Program-made: the position numbers and the translations under genes | Source: JAQVCM01 sp040403095 | GTDB taxonomy: Bacteria > Bacteroidota > Bacteroidia > Flavobacteriales_D > Crocinitomicaceae | Direction: 5' to 3' | Assembly: GCA_040403095.1 (NCBI GenBank) | Contig: JBBALI010000004.1 | Location: 98,614 to 162,613 of the forward strand | DNA: 64,000 bases | The notes under the pieces: generated by a model | What the model was told of the DNA's origin: nothing | The model's input: only the letters and a program-made list of their open reading frames with translations | The model's database searches: none | Shown here: positions 1 through 9,500 of the stretch, one piece after another | Numbering within the stretch: the first letter of the stretch is position 1 | Layout: each line of letters opens with the position of its first letter

Positions 1-296
1 GCAATTGAAGTATCTTTTTTTGTAACTGAATTTTTAAAAACCAAAGCACCATTTTCGTCTTTGATTTGCACCTTATTTTTGTCCAATTTAGGAACTAAAA
101 TTTTGGCTGTTTTTTCATCGATTTTAGCTACAACTTTGGTCGTATCTTTCTCTTTCGCATTTTTTATTGCAGCCTTGATTTCTTTCTTTTGCTTTGCAAG
201 TTCCTCTTTAGTAGGTTCTTTAGGTTTATTGATCAAGGTGAAAGTCACCAAGATAGCTCCAATAAGTCCAAGACCTAAAATTGTATTTCTATCCAT
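1..296 (-). CDS. yidC: Membrane protein insertase YidC, N-terminal part (gene runs off the window)
   Basis: The reading frame starts at an ATG at 296 and stays open to the window edge (98 codons). It begins MDRNTILGLGLIGAILVTF, one membrane segment at about residues 5-22, followed by a Lys/Glu-rich stretch and then a beta-rich region. This matches the N-terminus of Bacteroidota YidC, the inner-membrane insertase that helps membrane proteins fold and has a large periplasmic domain after the first helix. It lies 2 bp behind the pyrG stop codon, and pyrG-yidC is a familiar order in this phylum, so the two are probably cotranscribed. The catalytic C-terminal core lies outside the window, so the call rests on the N-terminus and on context. 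Confidence 0.8.
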   Translation of the reverse strand, partial: MDRNTILGLGLIGAILVTFTLINKPKEPTKEELAKQKKEIKAAIKNAKEKDTTKVVAKIDEKTAKILVPKLDKNKVQIKDENGALVFKNSVTKKDTSI

Positions 297-298
297 TT

Positions 299-1912
299 CT
301 AATTTTGTTTATTTTCTTTTGCCGCATTGATAAAAGCTACAAATAGCGGATGCGGATTCGCTACAGTACTTTTGTATTCAGGATGGAATTGAGCACCAAC
401 AAACCAAGGATGATTTGGGATTTCTACCACTTCGACCAAACCTGTTTCAGGGTTTTTACCAGTAGCAAGCATTCCATTTTTTTCAAATTGTTCTAAATAT
501 TCATTGTTGAATTCAAATCTGTGTCTGTGACGTTCAGATATCAATTCGGTATTGTATGCATTTGCCGTTTTGGAGTTCGGTTTCAATTCACATTTGTACG
601 CACCTAAACGCATTGTTCCACCCAAATTCGCGATGCTTTTTTGTTCTTCCATCATGCTAATTACTGGGTGTTTCGAATCTTCTGCAATCTCAGTGGTGTG
701 TGCGTCTTCTAATCCGAGAACATTTCTAGCGAATTCAATAACAGCACATTGCATTCCCAAGCAAATTCCGAAAAATGGGATATTGTTTTCACGGGCATAC
801 TTTACTGCATCAATTTTTCCTGAAATTCCTCTTGATCCAAAACCTGGTGCAACTAAAATTCCATCTAAATCTCCCAATTCACTTTCGATATTTGATTTAG
901 TCAATTTTTCTGAATGAATCCATTTCACATTTACGCGACATTCATTTGAAACTCCAGCGTGAATAAAAGATTCACTGATCGATTTATAAGAATCTTTCAA
1001 TTCAACATATTTTCCTACCAAACCTATATTCACTTCTGAAATTGGATTTTTCAAAGTAGTTAGAAACGATTTCCAAGAATCTAAATTTGGAACTGTTTTG
1101 GAAGGAAGATTTAATTTTTCAAGAACCACTTTATCTAATTCTTCCGCTTGCATCAATAATGGAACGTCATAAATTGTATCTGCATCTCTTGATTCGATTA
1201 CTGCATTGATACTTACGTTACAAAATTTTGCAATTTTTTTACGCAAGTTTAGATCCAATTCATGTTCAGTTCTGCAACATAAAATGTCCGGTTGAACCCC
1301 TAATTCAAGTAGTTGTTTAACAGAATGTTGTGTAGGTTTTGTTTTCAATTCACCTGCAGCAGCCAAATAGGGGATTAAAGTTAAGTGAATGACCAAACAA
1401 TCGTTTTCAAATTCCCAAAGCATCTGACGCACAGCTTCTACGTATGGAAGAGACTCAATATCTCCAACGGTACCTCCGATTTCTGTAATGACGAAATCGT
1501 AAGTTCCTTTTTTTCCTAAAATTTGGATTCGATCTTTGATTTCATCAGTAATGTGCGGAATTACTTGTACTGTTTTTCCTAAAAATTCACCTCTGCGTTC
1601 TTTCTCAATTACAGATTGGTAGATTCTTCCTGTTGTAACGTTGTTTGCTTGTGAAGTTGGAACATTTAAAAAACGCTCATAGTGGCCTAAGTCTAAGTCC
1701 GTTTCAGCACCATCATCAGTCACAAAACATTCGCCATGCTCATAAGGATTCAGCGTCCCTGGATCAATATTGATGTAAGGATCAAGCTTTTGAATAGTAG
1801 CTGAATAGCCACGCGCTTGTAATAATTTTGCTAAAGATGCGGAAATGATACCTTTTCCCAGTGAAGAAGTTACTCCCCCGGTTACAAATATGTATTTCGT
1901 AGAATTGGACAT
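299..1912 (-). CDS. pyrG: CTP synthase
   Basis: 537 aa, full length. It makes CTP from UTP, ATP and glutamine-derived ammonia, the last step of de novo pyrimidine nucleotide synthesis, in the cytoplasm. The synthetase domain (about 1-270) has the P-loop-like GGVTSSLGKG at 12-21. The class I glutamine amidotransferase domain (about 295-530) has the nucleophile Cys384 in the GICLGMQ elbow and the His510-Pro-Glu512 pair in FHPEYKS. All the expected catalytic residues are present. The ATG at 1912 is the natural start, because the sequence after it aligns directly with the family N-terminus. Expression is probably driven by the TAACTTTG box at 1939-1946, and yidC follows with a 2-bp gap. Confidence 0.97.
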   Translation of the reverse strand: MSNSTKYIFVTGGVTSSLGKGIISASLAKLLQARGYSATIQKLDPYINIDPGTLNPYEHGECFVTDDGAETDLDLGHYERFLNVPTSQANNVTTGRIYQSVIEKERRGEFLGKTVQVIPHITDEIKDRIQILGKKGTYDFVITEIGGTVGDIESLPYVEAVRQMLWEFENDCLVIHLTLIPYLAAAGELKTKPTQHSVKQLLELGVQPDILCCRTEHELDLNLRKKIAKFCNVSINAVIESRDADTIYDVPLLMQAEELDKVVLEKLNLPSKTVPNLDSWKSFLTTLKNPISEVNIGLVGKYVELKDSYKSISESFIHAGVSNECRVNVKWIHSEKLTKSNIESELGDLDGILVAPGFGSRGISGKIDAVKYARENNIPFFGICLGMQCAVIEFARNVLGLEDAHTTEIAEDSKHPVISMMEEQKSIANLGGTMRLGAYKCELKPNSKTANAYNTELISERHRHRFEFNNEYLEQFEKNGMLATGKNPETGLVEVVEIPNHPWFVGAQFHPEYKSTVANPHPLFVAFINAAKENKQN

Positions 1913-1938
1913 GTATAAAATTTTGTAACTACGGGGCG

Positions 1939-1946
1939 CAAAGTTA
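1939..1946 (-). promoter_or_regulatory. -7 element of the pyrG promoter
   Basis: On the minus strand this reads TAACTTTG, a match to the Bacteroidota sigma-70-type -7 consensus TAnnTTTG, 26 bp upstream of the pyrG ATG. No TTG is seen at the optimal 19-bp spacing, so the -33 part is weak. Confidence 0.6.
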
Positions 1947-2019
1947 CAATAAACATGACAAGCATGCTATGTTTTTTAGATTATTTTTTCAACCAAAAGA
2001 ATAGTTATGAACTTTCAAT

Positions 2020-3147
2020 TCAATTTTCAGCCAAAGAATAGATTTCCTCTATTGATTTCAATACTTGTTTTGATGCAAAAGGTGTAGATGCTTCTTTTAA
2101 TTTGGATTGGTCGAATGTTACTTTTTGATCTATAAATTGTTTCATTGCATTGACGAGGGAAGCGACATCGTTCTTAGAAACTTGAATTCCTAAATGGTCG
2201 TTCATTTGCGCTGCAATCCCAACATTTGTGGAAATAACAGGAGTACCAGTAGCCCATGCTTCAGCAATGACACATGAAAAAGTTTCATAATTTGAAAAAA
2301 GAATCAATGCGTCTGAATCTTGCATTTTAAATGCGATTTCGTTTGTTTGCAATGGACCTGAAAATGTAATCAAATTCTCCAAAGATTGATTAATAACTTT
2401 CTTTTGGATCGAATCATAATTTTCATCAGAAATAATTTCCAATTCAAAATTGACTTCTCCTTGATTTTTTAAGAGATTACAAGCCTCAATAATTCCAGAA
2501 ATATTTTTGTAGCGCTCATCCAAGGTAGAAACATGAATGAATTTAATTCTTGAATTTTGCGGTTTTTCTTTTAATGTAAAAATGGAATCATCAATCAAAT
2601 TGGGTAAAATTTCAATTTTTAAATCTGGGAATGAATGTAATATTTCATTTTTCAAAAAATCAGAAACTGCAGTGAAAACCGTTGAGTTTTTTATTACTGA
2701 TTTTAAAATCAACTTTTCTCTCCATTTCCAAGTTTTAGATTTTTGTTTACTGAAATAGGAGGCATGTTCCGTAATTACCAAGGGTTTATTAAAATGTTTC
2801 TTTGCCCAAACGAATTGTAAGCCTTTAGATAAAATTACATTCCCATGGATAATATCTACATTTTGAATGGATTGAATACCAAGTTTGAAAGCTTTTTTAG
2901 CGTTGATCCATTGTCTGATAGGATTTGAACTTTTGGGATATTTAACAATTATTTCTGTCAAATTATCTTTTGAATTTTTGGAGACTTGAGTAGCTGAAAT
3001 ATCTGTATCAGACTGCAAGTCAAGCACTGTAACAAAGTGTTTTTGCGCAACTAAATCGATATGTCTTTTGACAAAATTTCCTAAAAACGGCTTGATATCA
3101 GTAGGATACCAGGAACTTAAAAAAAGGATATGTCTCTTTTTATCCAA
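2020..3147 (-). CDS. Glycosyltransferase family 4 (GT-B fold)
   Basis: 375 aa. The N-terminal half has the ILFLSSWYPTDIKPFLGNF opening typical of GT4 enzymes acting on cell-surface glycans. The C-terminal Glycos_transf_1 half has the nucleotide-sugar-binding segment 'EAWATGTPVISTNVG' at about 293-307. The donor and acceptor cannot be told from sequence. The start appears to be a TTG at 3147, 2 bp after the desulfurase stop, since no ATG occurs in the first part of the domain; translational coupling to the upstream gene is likely. It is clearly paralogous to the plus-strand glycosyltransferase at 5363-6484: the openings and the C-terminal glycine-rich segments are alike. It probably takes part in surface polysaccharide or glycoprotein synthesis together with that gene. 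Confidence 0.85.
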   Translation of the reverse strand: MDKKRHILFLSSWYPTDIKPFLGNFVKRHIDLVAQKHFVTVLDLQSDTDISATQVSKNSKDNLTEIIVKYPKSSNPIRQWINAKKAFKLGIQSIQNVDIIHGNVILSKGLQFVWAKKHFNKPLVITEHASYFSKQKSKTWKWREKLILKSVIKNSTVFTAVSDFLKNEILHSFPDLKIEILPNLIDDSIFTLKEKPQNSRIKFIHVSTLDERYKNISGIIEACNLLKNQGEVNFELEIISDENYDSIQKKVINQSLENLITFSGPLQTNEIAFKMQDSDALILFSNYETFSCVIAEAWATGTPVISTNVGIAAQMNDHLGIQVSKNDVASLVNAMKQFIDQKVTFDQSKLKEASTPFASKQVLKSIEEIYSLAEN

Positions 3148-3149
3148 AA

Positions 3150-4289
3150 TTAGACAAGCGTTTTACTGAAAATAGTGATCAATTGTTCTACGGTATAATC
3201 AATTTCTTCTTTGGTAGTATATCTTGAAAAAGAGAATCTTACATTTGGTCTTGATCCATCTGCTTGGATTCCTTCCAGTACGTGTGAACCTTTGACAGCA
3301 CCCGAAGAACAAGCACTTCCTCCACTACAAGCAATTCCTTTCAAATCCAAAGTAAATAGCAACATTCCAGCTTTGTCTGTTTTCGGAAAACTGCAATTTA
3401 AAACGGTGTAGAGACTTTTATCAGGATTTGTTTCACCATGGAAATAGACGTCTTGAAAATTTTGTTGTAATAAATCAATCATATGCGTTTTTAATGCTTG
3501 AACATGGTTTTGATGGCCGATTACATCTTCATAAGCCAATTCCATTGCTTTAGCTAGGCCTGCAATTCCATATAAATTTTCTGTTCCTCCGCGCAAACCT
3601 CTTTCTTGAGCACCACCGTGAATCAAGGCATGTACCTTGAGCATTTTGTTTACATACAAAAATCCAATTCCTTTCGGCCCATGAAATTTGTGCGCTGCGC
3701 AAGTTAGAAAATCAATGGGTGTTTTTTGTAAGTCAAACTGATAATGTCCCATTGTTTGAACGGTATCAGAATGAAAATAAGCATTGTACTTTTTGCAAAG
3801 TGCTGACACTTGATCAAGAGGCAATAAAGTTGAAATTTCATTGTTGGCATGCATTAAAGAAACCAACGTTTTGACTTCACTTTTTAGCAAATTTTCTAGA
3901 TCATTTAAATCGACATTGCCTTTGGCATCAATTTTTACATGAACAAGTTCAATGTTTTCATGTTTTGCCAAGTATTCTGCCGTATGACCAATTGCATGGT
4001 GCTCGATTACAGATGTAATAATTCTTTTAACTCCCAATGCTTCGATAGAAGTATGTAAAGCCATATTATCGGCTTCCGTGCCACCGGAAGTGAAAATAAT
4101 TTCCGCTGGATTACAGTTCAGTTGTTTGGCAATAGACCTGCGAGCATTTTCAATTACAGCTTTAGCTTGGCGCCCATAAAAATGAGTAGATGAAGGGTTC
4201 CCGAATTCATTTTGCAAAAAAGGAATCATACATTCAACTACTTCTGGCGCAATAGGAGTTGTTGCCGCATTGTCTAGATATACTCGCAT
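3150..4289 (-). CDS. Cysteine desulfurase, IscS/NifS family
   Basis: 379 aa, full length. A PLP enzyme that takes sulfur from cysteine as a persulfide, for Fe-S cluster or tRNA thiolation pathways. It starts YLDNAATTP, carries the PLP-binding segment with His and Lys201 in AAHKFHGPKG, and has the persulfide-forming Cys327 in GGSACSSG, which places it with the group I (IscS/NifS-like) rather than the SufS type. The ATG at 4289 gives the canonical N-terminus. A TACCTTTG box lies 20 bp upstream. The glycosyltransferase behind it is only 2 bp away, an unusual functional pairing that may reflect simple readthrough. No iscU or other Fe-S genes are adjacent, so which pathway it serves is open. Confidence 0.93.
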   Translation of the reverse strand: MRVYLDNAATTPIAPEVVECMIPFLQNEFGNPSSTHFYGRQAKAVIENARRSIAKQLNCNPAEIIFTSGGTEADNMALHTSIEALGVKRIITSVIEHHAIGHTAEYLAKHENIELVHVKIDAKGNVDLNDLENLLKSEVKTLVSLMHANNEISTLLPLDQVSALCKKYNAYFHSDTVQTMGHYQFDLQKTPIDFLTCAAHKFHGPKGIGFLYVNKMLKVHALIHGGAQERGLRGGTENLYGIAGLAKAMELAYEDVIGHQNHVQALKTHMIDLLQQNFQDVYFHGETNPDKSLYTVLNCSFPKTDKAGMLLFTLDLKGIACSGGSACSSGAVKGSHVLEGIQADGSRPNVRFSFSRYTTKEEIDYTVEQLITIFSKTLV

Positions 4290-4309
4290 TTTCTATTAAA
4301 TTTAAAGTA

Positions 4310-4317
4310 CAAAGGTA
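4310..4317 (-). promoter_or_regulatory. -7 element of the cysteine desulfurase promoter
   Basis: TACCTTTG on the minus strand, 20 bp before the ATG at 4289, matches the phylum consensus TAnnTTTG. No TTG is found at the usual upstream distance. Confidence 0.55.
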
Positions 4318-4462
4318 AAAATTTAAGGAAAATAATTGAAAACATAATGATATTTGATCCACAAATTTGCTTTAAACATGGTATTTCTAAAGTCAATTGC
4401 TAAATTGGTCTATTATTTCAAAATTTTAACTGATATTTGAAAAAAAAAATTCATCTCAATTT

Positions 4463-5359
4463 ATGAAAACAAAGTCCTTTAGATTGTACTCTTCAACATT
4501 AAGAAAATTGAATTTTTTCTTTTTCTTTACTCTAAAATTATATCTGGGTGGTATGGTGTTTTTTCGTTTTTCAAGGAAAATACGAAACAAAATAAACAAG
4601 GATAAAAAAGTTTCAAAATTTATAGTCACAGAAAATTGCTTAGGTAACCTAAAAATGAATTTAGACATTCATAGTTACATGGGGGGCTGTATTTATTGGG
4701 CAGGACTTCATCATGTTAATGAATCAATATATCTCAGTAAAATACTTAAAGACGATTTTGTATTTCTAGATGTTGGAGCAAATCAAGGTGAATTTTCATT
4801 ATTTGCCTCAAAATATGTTAAAAGTGGCAGAATTATAGCTTTCGAACCAGTTCAAGAAAATTTTAATCGACTTACAATTAACTTAGAATTAAACGATATT
4901 CAAAATTGTGAGTCATTCAAATTTGGATTGTCAGATAAAAATGATTTTCTACCAATTTACACCGATGATTCTGCAACTGAAGGGGGTGGAATAAATGAAG
5001 GGCTTTCTACTTTATTTAGATCTGAAACAAAGGGTTCGTTTCAGGAGCAGATTGAATTAAAGGTTTTTGATGAAGTTTTTGAAAATGAATTTAAAAGAAT
5101 TGATTTTATTAAAATTGACATTGAAGGTTCAGAATTGTTTGCTTTGAAAGGGATGCGAAATTCACTATTGAAATTTAAGCCAGAGATTCTATTGGAAATC
5201 AATGAAGATTGCTTTTTAGCAGCAGGTTACAGCTCAAAAGAAATTTTAAACTTTTTATTCGAATTAAATTATATACCATTTAAATTATTAAGGGGAAAAC
5301 TTATTTTACAAGAGGGTGACTTTACAAAGTGGGGAAATTATATTTTTAAACAACAATAA
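4463..5359 (+). CDS. FkbM-family S-adenosylmethionine methyltransferase
   Basis: 298 aa. The SAM-binding motif I is FLDVGANQGEF (about 102-112), followed by the acidic strand end IIAFEPV; the late motif IDFIKIDIEGSE is diagnostic of the FkbM family, which O-methylates sugars or polyketides. About 45 N-terminal residues before the domain are rich in Phe and basic residues, so translation could instead begin at a later Met (for example 4553). It is 3 bp upstream of a glycosyltransferase gene, so it probably methylates a surface glycan made by that enzyme. The pair is visibly more AT-rich than pyrG or rpsA nearby, which fits recent acquisition, though surface-glycan genes are often like this. 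Confidence 0.85.
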   Translation: MKTKSFRLYSSTLRKLNFFFFFTLKLYLGGMVFFRFSRKIRNKINKDKKVSKFIVTENCLGNLKMNLDIHSYMGGCIYWAGLHHVNESIYLSKILKDDFVFLDVGANQGEFSLFASKYVKSGRIIAFEPVQENFNRLTINLELNDIQNCESFKFGLSDKNDFLPIYTDDSATEGGGINEGLSTLFRSETKGSFQEQIELKVFDEVFENEFKRIDFIKIDIEGSELFALKGMRNSLLKFKPEILLEINEDCFLAAGYSSKEILNFLFELNYIPFKLLRGKLILQEGDFTKWGNYIFKQQ

Positions 5360-5362
5360 TTC

Positions 5363-6484
5363 ATGTTGAAAAAGAAAGTCTTATTTATATCTCACTGGTA
5401 TCCAACTACTGAAAAGCCTAATGCTGGGATTTTCATAAAAAGACATGCAGAAGCCTTTGCAGAAATTTCAGATTTAACACTGATTCATTTTAATGTAAAA
5501 AAGTCTTCCAATTTATTAAAGATTTCACTAAATAAAAGAAATATTCAACAATTTGAAATTCTTGTCGACAGTCGTTTTTATAAAATACTTTACTATTTTC
5601 TTCCACTTCACTTTTTTTTATTTAAAAGATTAGTTAAAAAATTTAAAATTAGGATCAATGAAATGGACTATATTCATTCAAATGTTATTTTTCCAACAGG
5701 AATAATTGGGTATAGAATATCAAAGAAGTACAACATTCCTCAATTTCATTCAGAACATTGGTCTAAATTTAATTATTTTATTGAAAGAGATTTTTGGAGA
5801 AAATCTGGAAGAAAAACTATTGAAAATATTGAAAAATTATTTCCAGTTTCAGAATTTTTCAAATCTCAGATCTCTATAAATGTTCCTGAAGATAAAATGT
5901 TTGTCATTCCAAATATAGTTGATTCAGAAAAATTCAATTTTGAACCAAAAAAAAAGTCAGATAACCAAAAACTTGTTTTTTTGAGTATTGCAAATTGGCA
6001 GAAGCCTAAGAATCCATTTTTATTTCTAGATGCATTAGAAAGTATATTTTTAGAGAAAAGCTTTGATTTTGAATTAAGAATTGGAGGAGAAGGACCAATT
6101 TTAAATAAATTATTGAAAAAGAACTATAGTTTTCCTATTATAAATTTAGGTTTATTAGATTCTGACCAGATTTCAGACAATTTAAAAAAAGCAAATTTAT
6201 TATTACATGGTTCTGATTTTGAGACTTTTTCAGTTATTATTGTTGAATCATTAAAGGTCGGAACGCCAGTTTTAGTTAGTAATGTTGGAATTGCATCAGA
6301 AGTTATTAATGAAGAAAATGGATTTTTATGCGATTCAAATGTGAAAGATTGGAAAATGAAGATTTTGAAAGCATCAGAAACAATGTATGATTATAGGCAA
6401 ATTTCAAAAAGAATAGAAGGTAAATTCATTAATAAAGTTGTAATTAGCCTAGTTGAAATTTTCTATTATCCTGAAATGAAATGA
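5363..6484 (+). CDS. Glycosyltransferase family 4 (GT-B fold)
   Basis: 373 aa, starting 3 bp after the FkbM gene and so very likely in one operon with it. It opens VLFISHWYPTTEKPNAGIF, and its C-terminal half has DFETFSVIIVESLKVGTPVL, the segment that contacts the nucleotide sugar in GT4 enzymes. It is a paralogue of the minus-strand enzyme at 2020-3147. It is Lys/Ile/Asn/Phe-rich in line with very low GC. The likely role is sugar transfer in a cell-surface glycan at the cytoplasmic side of the membrane; the substrate is unknown. Confidence 0.85.
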   Translation: MLKKKVLFISHWYPTTEKPNAGIFIKRHAEAFAEISDLTLIHFNVKKSSNLLKISLNKRNIQQFEILVDSRFYKILYYFLPLHFFLFKRLVKKFKIRINEMDYIHSNVIFPTGIIGYRISKKYNIPQFHSEHWSKFNYFIERDFWRKSGRKTIENIEKLFPVSEFFKSQISINVPEDKMFVIPNIVDSEKFNFEPKKKSDNQKLVFLSIANWQKPKNPFLFLDALESIFLEKSFDFELRIGGEGPILNKLLKKNYSFPIINLGLLDSDQISDNLKKANLLLHGSDFETFSVIIVESLKVGTPVLVSNVGIASEVINEENGFLCDSNVKDWKMKILKASETMYDYRQISKRIEGKFINKVVISLVEIFYYPEMK

Positions 6485-6578
6485 TTAGAACAAGAATAAT
6501 TCATTTTTTTACAGAGATTAATTATAATTTATTAATTTTGTTAATATTCTAAACTAGAAAGCCTAAAGGAAAATTAAA

Positions 6579-9500
6579 ATGTTAAAATTCGCTACTTTAT
6601 TAATAACTTTTATTTTTTATTTGAATGTTTATGCCCAAACTTCTTCAATATTTGGAAGTTCAACTGCCAATGAGTATGCATTTGGGATTTGCGCAGATAA
6701 TAGCGGAAATACCTATTTTGGTGCAACAAGTAACAATGAAGCATGGGTTTTTAAGAGGGATATAAACAATCAAATTTTATGGAGCAAGAACCTAAATACA
6801 GTTACACTAGGATATTCTTCTGACGTTTCTTATATTGACATTATTGGTGACACTATTTTTGGTTGTGGATGGTTGAAAGTTGGAACAACCATCAGAGGTA
6901 GTTTGGTTTTTAAGTTGAATGCTACAACAGGCATGCCATATTGGATAAAATCGGAACCAGGTAGTAATACTTATTTTTCTAGTATTAAATATGCAAATGG
7001 CAGATATTTTGCTTCGGGTTCTCAAGTGAACAATGCTGCGGGGTATAACGGTAAAGTTGTTGCTTTATCAAGTTCTAACGGCTCAATTATTTGGCAAACA
7101 GCTGCTTTTGGAGTATCCTTTCCTGGTTTTGGAATCGATTATATTGATGATTTGACCTCAACAACTGAAATGGTTAATGGTAAAATGTTTATTACTGGAA
7201 GATCCTATGTAAACGGATCTAATATAGGTATGAGAACTTTATTGATTGGAATTGATGACTTAGGAAATATTTTTTTAAATAAATATTTGCAATTTAATAC
7301 TGCTAATCCAAATTTTTATAGATTTTATGGATTGAATATAAAATATGATGGAATTGACTCTTTAGTAATAGTCCAATACGGTGATGACAATTGCTCAACT
7401 TGCAATGATAACATTGCAGGCTTAATAAAAACTGATCTAAATGGCAACGTTGCTTGGTGCAATCAATACAATATAGGTGGAATTACAGCAGAAGTTGGAA
7501 GAGGTTTAAATATAACTCCCACAAGTTACGTTTTTTATGGATATGCCAACTTGAATCAGCCAAATTCAAAAATGTTTGCTATTAAAACTGATAAAAATGG
7601 TGTCTTTCAAGACGCTAAATTGATTAGTCTTGGAACAGGAAATCTTGGTCACATTAGTGGTCCAATCAATACTGGTGGAGCAAGCAATTATAAAAATGGG
7701 CTTCACTATATCCCTGGTGCTTATTTTACTACAAATACCAATAGTAGAGACATTGCACAGATTGTTCTTGATCAAAATTTGAATGATCCTCAGGGTTGTT
7801 TGACAATAACACCAGCAACAGTTACGACAACTGCTTTTACTCCTTTTTCAAATAATGTAAATCTTACTAATATTCCAAATACCATTGCTTTTAATTTAAA
7901 TCCTATTCCAATTGATTTGGAATACTTATCCCCTTGCAGTGAGGTTGTCACTTTTAGTGAAGTTTCAGGTTGCGGTTCTTCCATTATTATGGCCTCAATT
8001 CAAAATATTACTAATCCAACTTTTAATTGGTCAAATGGACAAACAGGAAGTTCAATTACCGTGTTTAATAACGATACTTTATTTTTATCAGTTATAAATC
8101 CTCTTAATTGTTGCGTAATAATTGATACTATCATTCCTAATTTAATTGTTTCAAATTTGAATGTTCAATTACCCAATGATACAACATTTTGTTTTGATCA
8201 AACTTCCTCTTTTGTTTTAGCAGCAAATGTTATAAATGCCTCGGGAACTTTGACTTTTGAATGGAATAATCAAGTGCAAAATGATTCTATTGTGGTGAAT
8301 CAAACAGGTGTTTATTGGGTCAATGTATCCAATGAATGCGAATCAGTAAGTGATACCATTGATATCACCATTAATCAAACCCCAATTTTAACTACTGTAT
8401 TATTTGATACAATTTGCAATCAAAATACAACTTCAATAATTTTGACTAGCGATATAATTGCAAATTATTCATGGTTCGCTGGTAATAACCAATTTATTTC
8501 AGGGGAGACCTTAAATGCTACGAATACAAATAATATTTCCGATTTGCTTTTAAATAATACTAGCTCAAATCAAAATGTTATTTATTCTGTGACTTCAAGC
8601 AATGGAAATTGTTCGTCTGTTCAAGATATTACAGTTACTATAATTCCAACACTTCTTGCTCCAACAATTACCTCCAATGGTCCAACGAGTATTTGCACAG
8701 GTGGGACGGTTCAATTGACTTCTAGTTATCCATTTGATAATGTTTGGAGTACAGGAGACACCACTCAAGTAATAATTGTTTCTGCAGCAGATTCAATAAC
8801 ATTATTCAATCAGATTAATCAATGTTTTTCACCAAACACAAGTGTTGTTATAACTGAAAACACAGCTTCTCTTCCAACAGCTTCATTATCTGGAGGTGGG
8901 ATTTTTTGCGATAGTGATCCAATTAGTCCTGTAATTGTAAATTTTACTGGAAGTGGTCCTTGGACACTTAATTATGAAGTAAATGGAATCACCCAAACTC
9001 CAATTATTTCGAGCAATTCTACGCTGACTCTTGGTCAAATTCAAGGTAATTATCAAATTAACTATTTATCTGACTTGAATTGTAGTAATTTTTTAGCTGA
9101 TAGCGCTATTTTAACGATTAATCCAAGCCCAATTATTACGGTTTCTCCAATTTCAATTTGTGTAGGATCAAGTGGTGTATTAACTGCTGTTCCAAATGTT
9201 TTGGGAGGCAATTACTTGTGGTCGCCAAATGGTGAAATTACTTCGACAATTAATGTCTCCCCTCAAATCACTTCAAATTATTCAGTGGTGTATACTTTGA
9301 ACAACTGTCCGAGCACATCTGTTTTAGGAAATGTAATTGTGAATCCAATTCCAAATGTTAATTTTATTGCTGACACACTTTCAGGATGTATACCACTAAC
9401 AGTTAATTTCTCAAGTACTTCTTTAAGTGATCCAAACGCATGTTTGTGGACTTTGAATAATGATATTACATTAAATGGTTGCAACCCGAGCTATACTTTT

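Noticed and set aside
6546..6562. TATTCTA-AAC-TAGAAAG, similar to the LexA-like operators, upstream of the secreted protein at 6579
   Set aside because: Same 3-bp centre, but three of fourteen arm positions deviate and the downstream gene has no link to DNA damage; in AT-rich DNA such matches are expected by chance.
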